Shown here piece by piece: positions 36,385 through 46,799 of a stretch of DNA of 64,000 nt (position 1 is its first letter; the number at the start of each line of letters is the position of its first letter). The translations under genes were made by a program, and so were the position numbers. Source of the stretch: Diphasiastrum complanatum (Eukaryota; Streptophyta; Lycopodiopsida; Lycopodiales; Lycopodiaceae); assembly GCA_029204225.1 (NCBI GenBank), contig CM055101.1:45010180-45074179 (forward strand). The letters are read 5' to 3'. Below the pieces are notes generated by a model that searched no databases, was not told the origin of the DNA, and worked only from the letters and a program-made list of their open reading frames with translations.

Positions 36385-37222
36385 GTAATAACGGATTGCT
36401 TGGTGCAACCTATTCAGGAACTGATTTTCTAGTATGATATGTTGTAATTGAATTAGATAACTCAAATAGCACTTTTTCATTGCCGTTATAAGGCAAAGTT
36501 AACAATGTTTTAGACAAGGTCACCGATACTTGAAGAAACTATTTTGTGTATCATCAATATGCAAAATGGCAGAACGTTTCTACTCAAGAATCAATTCGCA
36601 TATGAAAAACGCATCACGTATATAACATGGTTTGAATCATGAGGCAATGTGGAAAATAAATACATCACAATGTGTAGGATTTGGTCAATATAAGAAAGGG
36701 AGTAAATGGGATCATTTGTGTATTGAACGGAGAATTATTTAGGTAATTTGCAGCAAACTGGTCTTTGACTGTATGGAGCTAAATCTATACTTGGGATTGC
36801 CATAGAGCATAACAAACACCAAAAAGAGCTTGAATCTCCATGAAGGGCACAAAGAAAAAGGAAACCTTGATTCTATTTTTTGTGCCAAACATGGTACACA
36901 AAGTGAAAGAAGTACATCTATGTATGAAATCAAAACCATCTAGAGAGAGAAAAAAAACGGAACTGATGTACATTATGTCTTGTCAGTAAACGTAGGTACA
37001 AAAGACAGAATAAGTACATGTCAACTGTGTCATAACGATAGGATCTAAATAAACGTCTCCATAACTAATAGTAAAAAAAGGTACTAATCTACATGAATGT
37101 AAATAAATAAATCAACATCAAACTGAGCTCTCTAAATAGAGCAAATTGGAGTGAGGTACCTAGATACATTTGGAAAAGAATGTGATGGAGGTGATGGTGG
37201 TGTTGTCATCGCCGAAGGGAGA
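36385..37222 (+). other. Start of CBBY intron 4, nothing recognised
   Basis: About 840 bp of AT-rich intron sequence before the tail of LINE A. No domain seen. Confidence 0.5.
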
Positions 37223-38577
37223 GAAAGAAAGAAAGAAAGAAAGCTTTATTAACGTCTTTTCCATGCCAAAAGGCGTATAAGACGAACGAGTACATCAGAT
37301 AAAGTTGGACACAAGACAGATCAGTGCCGTCAAAGCAAAATAACAAAACTAACTAAGAAGAGATTCATATAGCCAGGATTATATGGTGCGTAGACCATTT
37401 ACATGTTCAACTGGACATCTCTTCATTTCTCTATCTCAAACTCTATCTCAGATCTTCTCATTAACTATAGGCTTCCGATCGACAAGTCTGATAATACCAT
37501 CACGATAGATAAGCCGCTTGCCAGTTGATAGAGCTTCTTGTCTTGCCTTCTTACGTTCTTGAACTTGGATGAAGGTAAGATCTTCGTCCAGGTAGACTTT
37601 GGCATCCCGCAATTGGAATCTCTTCCCTAAAACTTCACGCCGGTGAGACACTGATGTGAAGCGGATGACAAGAGTATCCAGGTCCTTCTTAGGTCGCCAG
37701 GCAGTTTCCATACCTTTGCTATGGTGTTGAAGATTTCCTTCCAAAAACTTCTCAGCTTCTTTGACAACATTTTGAGAGTTCGGGATACCTCTAACACGAA
37801 CATTGAGAGCTTTATGTTCTCCCAGACGGCTCTCAGTGAACGTGGCTGAGATAAACGAAGGTGAAGGCGAAGGTGGAGAGATAATTGTAGACGAACCTTT
37901 AAGCACATCTGCCCATGACTGGACAGTCATATGGTGCTGTTCCACCTGATTTTTGAGATGTTGGATCAACTTCTGAAGATGCGATTGCACCCCTAGAAGC
38001 AGAGAATCATGAGAAGCCAGTTGCTCTCTGTGATTGTTAAAGTATTCAAATAGACGGAGTTGATCATCCCGAAGAAGTTTGACCAAGGCATATGGAGGGA
38101 AAGAAACAGGTGCTACTGGAGTGTCTGGAGTCAAGGGAATAGCTACAGTAGTTTCACTATTATCAAGAATAGGGTTTGATGGGGAGATAGGAACTGCGAC
38201 AGGCATAGAAGGAGAAGGGGTATGCGGATCTGGCTGTAAGGAAGATGCTGAAGCTATGCTGGAAACAGAGGATGGTTCAGGAGTAGAGGCAACGGCTCCT
38301 TTGCGACGTGGCATATCTTATTGCGATGGAGGAGGGCGCTCAAACCTGCAGAAGATCAGCAATAGCGAGGGCACACCTGCAGCGGCAGGGCATCAGCGTT
38401 GGACAGCGATGGAGCAGTCGCGATTGGTAGCGATGGAGCAGATCCGCAACAACAGGGTAGAGCAGCGGTGGAGGGCCAGCAACTCAGGGTAGAAAAGAAG
38501 CGATGGAGGCCCAGCAGGGCAGCGATGGAGGGCACCCACAGCAGAGCATCCGCCATCCCTGGTGCTGGCCGCTGGCT

Positions 38578-38578
<1 letters not shown>
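37223..38578 (-). mobile_element. LINE A: ORF1-only LINE derivative with intact 3' end
   Basis: A 1.36-kb minus-strand element. It has a GC-rich leader made of repeated CCATCGCTG-type motifs (38578-38315), a complete ORF1 (38314-37448), about 40 bp resembling the start of ORF2 (CAGTTGAACATG... near 37400), then directly the LINE 3' untranslated end with AATAAA and a (TTTC)5 tail (plus strand GAAA at 37223-37243). The whole endonuclease and RT are missing. It therefore resembles the half-LINEs known from mammals (HAL1), which keep ORF1 and depend on other LINEs for movement. Confidence 0.8.
37448..38314 (-). CDS. LINE ORF1 protein (288 aa, intact)
   Basis: An uninterrupted ORF1. Residues 1-75 are Pro/Ser/Thr-rich (STPEPSSVSSIASASSLQPD). 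About 80-135 is a probable coiled coil (LLRDDQLRLFEYFNNHREQL then LQKLIQHLKNQVEQHH), which would give trimers or dimers. About 170-240 contains LNVRVRGIPNSQNVVKEAEK and DTLVIRFTSVSHRREVLGKR, an RRM-like RNA-binding fold as in L1 ORF1. The basic C-terminus is VQERKKARQEALSTGKRLIY. In LINEs ORF1p coats the element RNA and acts as a chaperone. The start is the first Met after the leader. No zinc knuckle is visible. No frameshift or stop, unlike every ORF2 in the window. Confidence 0.8.
   Translation of the reverse strand: MPRRKGAVASTPEPSSVSSIASASSLQPDPHTPSPSMPVAVPISPSNPILDNSETTVAIPLTPDTPVAPVSFPPYALVKLLRDDQLRLFEYFNNHREQLASHDSLLLGVQSHLQKLIQHLKNQVEQHHMTVQSWADVLKGSSTIISPPSPSPSFISATFTESRLGEHKALNVRVRGIPNSQNVVKEAEKFLEGNLQHHSKGMETAWRPKKDLDTLVIRFTSVSHRREVLGKRFQLRDAKVYLDEDLTFIQVQERKKARQEALSTGKRLIYRDGIIRLVDRKPIVNEKI

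Positions 38579-38580
<2 letters not shown>

Positions 38581-38654
<74 letters not shown>
38581..38654. repeat. (GA)37 microsatellite at the 3' end of LINE B
   Basis: A 74-bp GA tract lying exactly between the 5' end of LINE A and the 3' end of LINE B. On the element strand it reads as a (TC)n tail directly after TTAATAAA. Confidence 0.95.
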
Positions 38655-38658
<4 letters not shown>

Positions 38659-40353
38659 TTAATGTCTTTTAATATTCCAAAATGGCATATAAGACTAAGT
38701 ACATGTCAGGTGTGTATAGTGGAAAGTTGAAACTACATGAGGGTATAAAAAAATGTCTTCGAAAAACTATAAAATGTGTATGGAAAGATTAGAGCTAACG
38801 GAAAAAAGATCCCTAAAATATAACTTGGCTATATATGCATAGAAAAGTAATGATGTCATCATCCAATCCTGCAGATTTGGACAGTCCCAAAAGATATGTC
38901 TTGAGTGGGTAGCTGTCACTATCATTTGCATGGATGCCCAAGTAGTTGTTCATCGGGCATGTGATTGTGAGGCCGTCTTGGCATTGAGATTCCCAGTAAG
39001 GAAGACATATCCACGTTTTGCATATCTGACGACATCTAAGGAGAGATCAATGTAAGGAGATCCAAGGCCCTTCACAAAGGAAGAGGACTTTGGAGGAAAG
39101 TACATGCAGCAACAAAGAGGTCTCTGTCCAAATGGATACCCTATCCATCAATGCAGATCAAAATATATCGTGCGTGTTCATCATGTTTGATGAACTCGAT
39201 GATCGAGTGGAGAGATTCCCTATATAAACAAGCGAGCCCCCCAGAACCACGCCCACTTGTTGATCAAGTCATAGGTCGATATGCCGAATCCCATCTGTAT
39301 CTTGGGAAAATAGGTAATCCTCTCTCTGGACTCTCATGAGTCTCCATAAAAAACAGTAAATCTCGTCCAATAATGAAATCCATCAGATCACCAACAATGG
39401 AACATGCGTGGATACCATTACAATTCCACACACCAATCTGAAGGCGCCATGGGATGCTCCCTATCTCGATGGCCCCAACTTCCTATTTCACGGAATCTGT
39501 AGTAGTAGTGCCAATGTAACGGATTTGACCATCTTTATAGATAAAACGTCTACTTGTCAATTTGGCCTCTTGGAAGGCCTTACGTCTCTGCTCAACTTGT
39601 ATGTACGTGAGGTCATCATCCATATAGATTTGAGAATCCTTTAACTTGCCTCTACAACATAAAATACTCGATGCTCTCTAAGAATCTGAATCGAATAATT
39701 AAGGTGGTACTATCTCTCATCATCCTATCTAGATCTCTAGTGTGATGCTCAAGTGTAGTGTCAAGAAAGGATGTGGCTTCCGCAAGAGAATTTTGAGTAT
39801 CTGCAATGCCCCTTATTCAATGTTGAGAGCTTTTTGTTCTCTAGATTTCTCTTTCTGAAAAAGTAGTTGAGATAATCGAAGAGATCGGAGCAGTTGGTTT
39901 CTTTTTTGAGAACCATCACCCAAGAGAGAGCTTCCTGTTTTTGCTTCTCAATCTCGTCTTCTAGTTCCTTGAGCTTAATGGACAATTCGGGTGTAGCAAG
40001 TATGGGTTGGGCTTTGAGTTCATATAGTAATGTATCCACCTCTTTTTGCAATTTGTGATTAACCTCTTTGAGATGAGACATTTCAAGGCGAACCTTGTGT
40101 AACTATGTCTGCATTTCTTCGAAATATTGTCGGATCACATTCAAACTAGCTGCAAATATATGATTCCACTACTTTTGTAGGAGTATATGGTTCTTGGGAA
40201 GAAGGATAAGGCATATTAGGAGCTGTAGAAGGAGGAGGAAGAAGAAGAAGAAGAGCAGGAGGACGAGGAGGGGCGGGATGGTAGTAGCAGCATATGAAGA
40301 GGAAGAAGAAGAAATAGGGGCAGGGGTGGTAGCATCAGCAAAAGGACGAGGGG
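38655..40353 (-). pseudogene. LINE B: ORF1, endonuclease start and 3' end, internally deleted
   Basis: Minus strand. 40353-39500: ORF1 with a Pro/Ser-rich start (PPRPPRPPALLLLLLPPPST) and a coiled-coil segment (SHLKEVNHKLQKEVDTLLYE, KLKELEDEIEKQKQEAL). 39470-38850: endonuclease (RLQIGVWNCNGIHACS, LMDFIIGRDLLFFMETHES). 38800-38655: LINE 3' end with the stem-loop and TTAATAAA, followed by the (TC)n tail. The RT is deleted. The ORF1 start region is cut by LTR Y2 at 40354. Confidence 0.75.
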
Positions 40354-40880
40354 TGTTACAGCTTTCACTCCCTGTCCTGGTTGTTTATTGTTTTATGTAC
40401 AAATGCACTTTTTGTAGATACAAAAATGGCTAAGTCATCGGCTGATGGTGACCTTTGTAACAAAAATGTAAATAAGAACTGTTAATTGAGCTTCTGAGCC
40501 TTTGAGTCGCATGTTGCTTTGGTGTAGGGTACTGGGTCATTAATTAGGCCTCCTTAAAAGTAGGAGTTGACTAGTCAACATGACACGTATCAAATGCTCA
40601 CTGGGTCACTGGCACTTGGTCTAGTGATTCAGTGACACATGTCCGGGTTGACCGGTCAAACATGACACGAGTCACATGCTCACTGGGACACTTGGTCTGG
40701 TGTATGAGTGACACATGTCAGCCTACTCACTTGCCTATGTGTCAAGGTACTGCAAAGTGGCAAGTGTCAACTGTACATGGAGTTGGCAATGTGTCGACGT
40801 TAGGATGGGTCAGGGTTAAGGGGTGCTTGAGGATCGTGCATAAGTGAGCCTAGAGAGAGGCATTCCAATGTAATGTGACT
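40354..40880 (+). repeat. LTR Y2 (solo, inverted relative to Y1)
   Basis: Starts TGTTACAGC and matches LTR Y1 in reverse orientation over its length, including the end block GTGAGCCTAGAGAGAGGCAT. It has the same two palindromes, TTGACTAGTCAA (40567-40578) and TTGACCGGTCAA (40648-40659). No internal gypsy sequence is attached, so it is a solo LTR or a fragment. The right end is placed only approximately. Confidence 0.75.
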
Positions 40881-41503
40881 AAGGAATCCTTGAAGAGACA
40901 AGAGAATCTCCCTCTGATCTCATAGTATATAGGACATCTAGAAAGTTAAAGAAATCCTCAGTAGTGTGAGGAGACTCTGAGCTGGCCCAAAAGGAGTCTC
41001 CATGCAAAAGACCCGAGTCTAGATAGCAAGGTAAATTCGGCAAACCAACTGTGTCCAACTCCAAGAAATGAGTCCGACAGATGTTGGGTTTGACCCCCAA
41101 TTCCCATGCCAAGTACGTTAAATAACTATAAGCTCAATAAAAGAAGGGGTGGATATACCGAAGAGAACTAGCAAGGTGATGCGAGATGGAAATGCAGAAT
41201 GTATCAAGTAGGCGAGAACACTGAGAATATCCCTAAGAGTGTAGATGTTGTCAAGATGTAAGTGCTAGGCCGAGAGTATCGCATCTCTGTAACTAGGAAT
41301 TCCATAACTCACTGAATATAAGTAATGAGCTGAAAGATGGCATCAAGCTGAAGTGGTATGACTACTAGGGGTTTAGTTTGAATTGTATGTGATAACATGG
41401 TGACCTACAAGCAAGAAAAATCTGAAGAAGAAATACTAGTACACCAAGTCTCTGCAGCATGTAGGGTTGTGGGAGTCACAATAGTATCAAAAAGCCGACA
41501 CTT
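40881..41503 (-). pseudogene. LINE fragment D: post-RT part of ORF2
   Basis: The minus strand reads KCRLFDTIVTPTTLHAAETW and, lower down, MAWELGVKPNICRTHFLELD and then LPNLPCYLDSGLLHG, the region between the RT and the C-terminal zinc finger in LINEs F and G. It is cut on the left by LTR Y2 and on the right by the poly-G tract. Confidence 0.75.
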
Positions 41504-41527
41504 GGGGGGGGGGGGGGGGGGGGGGGG
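41504..41527. repeat. Poly-G tract at the 3' end of LINE E
   Basis: 24 consecutive G bases. On the element strand it is a poly-C run after a CACTCACTC-type 3' tail. Confidence 0.95.
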
Positions 41528-42390
41528 AAGAGTGAGTGAAAAAGCTTCATTAATATCTTCATAAGACGAATTAGTTCCTCTCAAGTATGATAAATAGTAA
41601 CAGGGGCATATAAATGTCTCCTAAAACAAAACATCTACTAGATAAAATGATCAACATCTAGATAGATCACTACTCTACTCTCATGATATGTGGTCTAAGA
41701 GATGATACAACGAGATACTACTGGCTATATCTCCCATCACAAAGGATCCCTACTGAAAAAAGCAAGGATAGATGATGATGCAGGTACCGAAGAGGAAACA
41801 ACGGGCTCGTACACAAGAGCCCTAGATCTACGAAGTCTCTTGGGGGTCTTGAGGCTCAATCTAGAAGCAATACATTGTCTTCGATCTCGATGAAGGTCAC
41901 GAGATGGGATATCTGACTCATCCTCTAGTAATACCTCGGTTGCAAGATCTGCTCTAGGTCGTCTCCTCATGAAAAATGAGGTGATTTGGGTCTGGGAGTG
42001 TCTAGTTTGATCTCTCTGACATATATCACTACGTAGCAAGAACATCTCATGCAACATCAAAGCCACACATCGAGGGTCTATAGAAGAGACGAGTGAGCAT
42101 AGAGTGATTGGAGTGTCTTGGAAAAGATAATATGTTGTCCCTTGATCTCATAATAAACAGGGTATTTGAATAGAAAGTGCTCCTTTGACTCCAGCTCCCC
42201 CACAGTACATATCTGACACAACCTGTTCATGTGAGGAATGCCCTGAAAGTGTCAAGGCTCCACATAAAACTAGTGAGAAGAGACCCGAAACTGTCTCAAT
42301 GTAAATCTAAGGCAATGTGAGAGTCCAGTATCCGAATAATGAGGTAAAACTGGGACGCCGACAATATTCAACTCGAGGCTGGTCTTAGGG
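41528..42390 (-). pseudogene. LINE E: C-terminal ORF2 with PIP-box-like motif and 3' end
   Basis: A 5'-truncated LINE on the minus strand. From 42390 down: VGVPVLPHYSDTGLSHCLRF, a zinc-finger region with C..C...H....C spacing (LCQICTVGELESKEHFLFK), then DPRCVALMLHEMFLLRSDIC-like text (open from 42066) and SQTQITSFFMRRRPR, which contains QTQITSFF, the PCNA-binding PIP consensus QxxIxxFF, followed by basic residues. The frame ends SSSILAFFSRDPL and stop (41737). The 3' untranslated end (41528-41736) carries a shortened ATTAAT / GTCTTAT motif and ends at the poly-G tract. Confidence 0.8.
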
Positions 42391-42765
42391 CAAATCCATG
42401 CCATGCTAACCCAAGTGACCCTTGCAAAGCAAGGTGTGTCACGCACTGCTGTCCATACTCCTGAGCATATCCATGCTTTCCAGTTTTATCTCACCAAAAG
42501 TCTAAAGTAACACTTATTAGGGTAAGGTTAAATTATGCCATGATTGATAGTATGATTGTTTCTGAGCAAAACCAGGCTATACAAAAATCATATTTCAACC
42601 ATGGTATAGGGACAATGCTTCGGATAGACATGATTAATTATTAGTAAGAGATTTCCAATGGTTTTACAAGGTATTAGGGCAGATCCGTGCCATACTAACC
42701 CTTTCGTAAAAACTACGTATCTTACGCATATCCATGCTGTCTAAGAACGTTTTCTTGGAGTCCAT
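42384..42765. repeat. Diverged direct repeats next to LTR X2
   Basis: Segments near 42384-42430 and 42465-42482 reappear at 42677-42716 and 42726-42743 (for example GCATATCCATGCT twice, and AGGGCARATCCRTGCCATRC). About 290 bp apart, origin unknown. Confidence 0.6.
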
Positions 42766-43236
42766 TGTGAACAACCAAAACTCTCTAAGCTGCTCAACTC
42801 CTAAAGGCCGGTGTGTGGAATGATCCTCCCAACCATAGGTACCCCCCTATTGAGTCCACTACCTGCTATTCTTGTCAACATACTCGAGGTACCCCCCAGT
42901 GGTTGATCAGGCCACCTGGCGTACACACTGCATGCGACCTATGAATAGTGAGTGACTCACGGGATACCACCCCTACGCCCCGTCATTACCGATGACACCA
43001 ACTGGTCACCCCAACTGCTTGCCGGCTAGCACTAACAGCTAGGGCCCCGACGGTTACGCGACCGCATCTCTGACAGCTTGTCAGACGGTCTCACCGGATC
43101 ACCGGATTTCATGACACATCGGTTCCCACTTGGAAGCGATGCCATTCCCGGTCACAGACCCTTGCCAACTTGGCCTCAGGCCCTCTGAGTGACCGGTCGT
43201 GCCGAGGTCATGTCAGAACTAGACTGAGTCGTAACA
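42766..43236 (-). repeat. LTR X2 (3' LTR of gypsy fragment Q)
   Basis: 471 bp, TGTTACGACTC...GTTCACA on the minus strand, similar to LTR X1. It is preceded on that strand by a polypurine tract (AGAAGAGGGAAGGA, 43237-43252). Confidence 0.85.
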
Positions 43237-43872
43237 ATCCTTCCCTCTTCTGGCAAGTCATCGGTCCTCGATGACAAATCCTGGGTAAGACTTCTGCAAA
43301 CACTGTTGCATCTCCCAGGTAGCATCAGACAAAGGATGCCCTTTCCAAGCCACTAGATACTCTCGGAGAAGATGATTCCTCAATTGTCGCTCTCTCCGAT
43401 CTAGGACTCTATCTAGCCCATAATCTGTAGTGTCTTTCTCCTCTAGAGAAACTAGACCTTCTACCAGATTATCGCCATCGTGCAAACATCACTTGAGTTT
43501 GCTAACATGAAACATTGGATGCACCTTGCATCCCACAGGTAGCTGTAGCTTATAAGCCACACCACTAACCTTCTTGATAATCAACCATGGTCCACAAAAC
43601 CTAGGAGATATCTTGGCACACCTTCATGTGCGTAGCACCTTCGACTTCGGAGGGATTAGTAAATATACCCAATCTCCTACCTCAAATTCCTTGTAGGTAC
43701 GGTTCTCACGAGCATAACTCTCTACCCTAGCCATAGCCCTGGACAAGTTATCCCGTGCCATCTCTAGCCTCTGTTGCATCTGAGTCAAAAACTCTGCGGC
43801 GCTAGGTACCTTCTGTGGAATGCCTATGGTAGCTGGACTCAATGGCCTAAAACAATAATTGAGCTCAAATGG
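43237..43872 (-). pseudogene. Gypsy fragment Q: integrase C-terminus and chromodomain
   Basis: Minus strand: PFELNYCFRPLSPATIGIPQ, then EFEVGDWVYLLIPPKSKVLR (integrase C-terminal fold), a frame change, CAKISPRFCGPWLIIKKVSG-like text, and a chromodomain (LDRRERQLRNHLLREYLVAW, SDATWE) ending FVIEDR just before the purine tract. It belongs with LTR X2. LINE G replaces the upstream integrase from 43873. Confidence 0.85.
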
Positions 43873-45038
43873 ACACACAGCGGGGGTCTTCGTGTGAGAT
43901 AAGGGACCGTAGTGTAGTTGGTGTCTGACAAAAAAGGCAATGATATCGCCCTCTGATCTCGTAGTAAACTGGACATGTGAATAAGAAATGCTCCTCTGAC
44001 TCGACCATAGATAATGAGCACAACTGGCAAATCCGCTCCTCCCGTGGGGTGCCCTGGAAGCGTCCAGTCTCAATAGCCAACTGGTGTGAAGATACTTGGA
44101 ACTGGTCCAATAAAAATCGAAGCCCGTGAGATAGTCCTGAGGTGAGATAACATGGCAAAACTAGAAGTCCCCCTGTGTCTAGCTCTAGGAAGTGTGTCCT
44201 GTAATAGTCGGGTTTGACCCCGAGCGGTCCGTGCCATGTCCATCTCTGATATGCTCTATAAAGAAAGCGTCTGATATACTCGTGGATGCCCGATGGAAGA
44301 TCTGTGATGGATATGCCAAGTGTGTCCAGTATCTGGGAGGCTTGAGAGAACCATGATAGTCGATGCCCCTGGTCATAAAGGTGTCGTGATGAGGCAAGTG
44401 CCGTCTGTATGTATCTCTGCTCATCTGTGGGTAGCATCATGATACGCTGAATATACAGGATAAGCTGGAAGATGGCGGACAGCTGTATGTGTGGGACCGC
44501 AAACTCTGTCAGTATAATCTGGTATGGGACAGACGACTTAGCCCGTATCATCCGAGATAGCATGAGAACCTGCAGGCGTGTAATACTGGCCCAATCAGAT
44601 GATGTAAGACCCGTACACCATACCTCTGCTGCATATAGGGCTGTGGGGGGTGACGAGAATATGAAAAAGCTGACATTTACTCGGGGCATCCCGAATAAAT
44701 CGTCTGAAACATAAATGCTCCAACTAGACGAGGGAGGCATGACCCTTCCCAAGCCTGGCGGAAGCTGCCTGTCGCATACCAAATATAGGGCCTGTAAAAA
44801 GTACTCCAAGGTAAGTGTAAGAAGATACAATCTCCAAGGGATGCCTATCAAAGATGAGTGTCTGGCGCTGCATAAAAGCTCTCGATGTGTTGAAAACCAT
44901 AACTTTGGTTTTCAATATGTTAACCCCCAGTCCCCATCTACTGCAGAAGGCATGAAGACTGTCGAGCTGTCGCTGTAGAAACGTCTCCAAAACAGTAATG
45001 AAAAGTAATCTAAGCATATATGCTAAATTAGAATGCAT
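43873..45038 (-). pseudogene. LINE fragment G: RT end to C-terminal zinc finger
   Basis: Minus strand, mostly open. LDSLHAFCSRWGLGVNILKT then KVMVFNTSRAF (last RT motifs), PLEIVSSYTYLGVLFTGPIF, LMLSRMIRAKSSVPYQIILT, VSSHQLAIETGRFQGTPREE, and the CCHC region RICQLCSLSMVESEEHFLFT then CPVYYEIRGRYHCLF. It stops at DPRCVS, where gypsy Q begins, so the PIP-like C-terminus is cut off. One frameshift near 44740. The 5' end lies just after the YADD motif. From 45039 to 45229 nothing is recognised. Confidence 0.85.
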
Positions 45039-45229
45039 CTAATATATGACTGCAAATGCAACATAATGGAAATGGTAACATGATGCCATCCAATCTTGGT
45101 TGTTGTTGAAGAAAGATGTCATAGGAGCTATTGCTACTGCTGTTGGAGGTATATGCTGCTGACGTCATTGGTATAGTCGCTTGTGAGATGTGTGACCTCT
45201 CATGGCATGAACTATGGCTCTGGTAACCA

Positions 45230-46330
45230 TCTGAGTTTGAGTAGTATGCCGTCTTTGGTCTCTATGACTCAAAGCGTCACTATCAATATCACTATCATCT
45301 GAGGCTAGATCAGTCCATGGAGAGAAGGAGGACGTAATCTAGAGCTGCGTGCTAGAGTGACTCGACTGTGTTGGCTGGCATAGATCATGTTGTAATAAAA
45401 GCATCTCTCAGACATGAGTGCAACACATCGTGGATAATCATATGCTGCAATAGATCTCAATGTGATATGAGCATCTTGGAAGAGGCAGTAGTATCGTCCT
45501 CTGATCTCATAACTTGGAACCGTCTAGTCTCAATCTTGATCTAATGTGATGAAACACGGAGCTGGCCTAATGAGAATCTCAGACCATGAGACAATCCAGA
45601 ATCCAGGTTTTGTGGTAGAATAGGGAACTGTCCTATATCCAAATACAAGAAATGGGTCCGATAGTAGTTAGGTTTAACCCCTATTTTTCCTTGCCATGCT
45701 CTCCTAAGATATGATATAGGAAGTGTTTGATGTAGTCACGAGTGCATGCTGGAAGGTCCTCGATAGAAATGCCAAGCATGTCAAGTAAATGAGAGGCATG
45801 GGAGAACCAAGATAGTCAATAACCTTGACGATGTGTGTATCTGCTCATCCATGGGAAATGCCCTAACTCGATGTATTTATGTGATAAGCTGGAAGATAGC
45901 ATCAAGCTGTATAGGTGGGACTACAAACCTAGCCAGAACAATTTGATGTTGGACAAAGTGCTTAGCCCATATCATACGTGACAACATAAGGATCTGCAAG
46001 TGTGAGATGTTGGTCCAATCTGATGAAGTGATACTTGTACACCGTGCCTGTACTGTGTATAATGTTGTGGAGGCAACGATGGTATCAAAAAGCCGACATT
46101 TACTCGGGGCAGCCCGAATAAAGTTCTGAAAACAGAACCTCTCTAACTAGACAAGGGATGCGTGTCCCATCCCAAGCTGTAGCTGCCTGTCTCATACCAA
46201 ATATAGGATCAGTAAAAAGAAACTCTAAATAAGTGTAGGATGATACCACCTCCAACGGTCGCCCCGTCAAAGATAAGATCATGTCTCAGGATGAAGGCCC
46301 TGGATGTATTGAAGACCACAATCTTGATCT
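45230..46330 (-). pseudogene. LINE fragment H: RT end to C-terminus (decayed)
   Basis: The same region as LINE G, more mutated. The 5' side reads RPLEVVSSYTYLEFLFTDPI (46100-46282); the 3' side reads YYCLFQDAHITLRSIAAYDY then PRCVAL (about 45500-45400). Near 45340 the PIP-like place reads Q-L-stop-I-T-S-S-F, a damaged form of the motif seen in E and F. It starts at almost the same RT position as G. Confidence 0.75.
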
Positions 46331-46799
46331 TCGTAATTAAGTCCTAATCTTTCAGAAAACGTCATTTTTTAAAGGTCAAAATGTATAGAATGTGAATCTT
46401 AAGGATCAAGGAACAATAAGAAATAAAAAGATTCAATCACATGCCAGAAAAACAGCTAAGAGGTGAAAATTGAAAATAAAGTACCCATTTGAAAACTTTG
46501 CAATATCTTTTCTAGAGCTCTGTTCAATATGAAACTTGGATTATTAGTCTTCCCTCAACGTATCTCCTTCAGACCATCTAATTATTCTCAAGTTTTAATG
46601 TGAAAAAGGATGAAAAAGATGAGTTCTCCCAAAAATGGAAAATTAGGTTTTCCATAAAATAGCCAACAACAAAAATCACATCACCATGGCTTGCTACAAC
46701 ACCAATGCAAACTAATAGAACCTAATTCCAATCACAACAAAAAGTTATGAAAAAAAATGTGAAAAATGTTCTAGAAAGAGAAAATGGCCAAAGAAAAAA
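46331..46799. other. AT-rich spacer, nothing recognised
   Basis: About 470 bp of AT-rich sequence between LINE H and gypsy fragment M, no domain. Confidence 0.5.
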
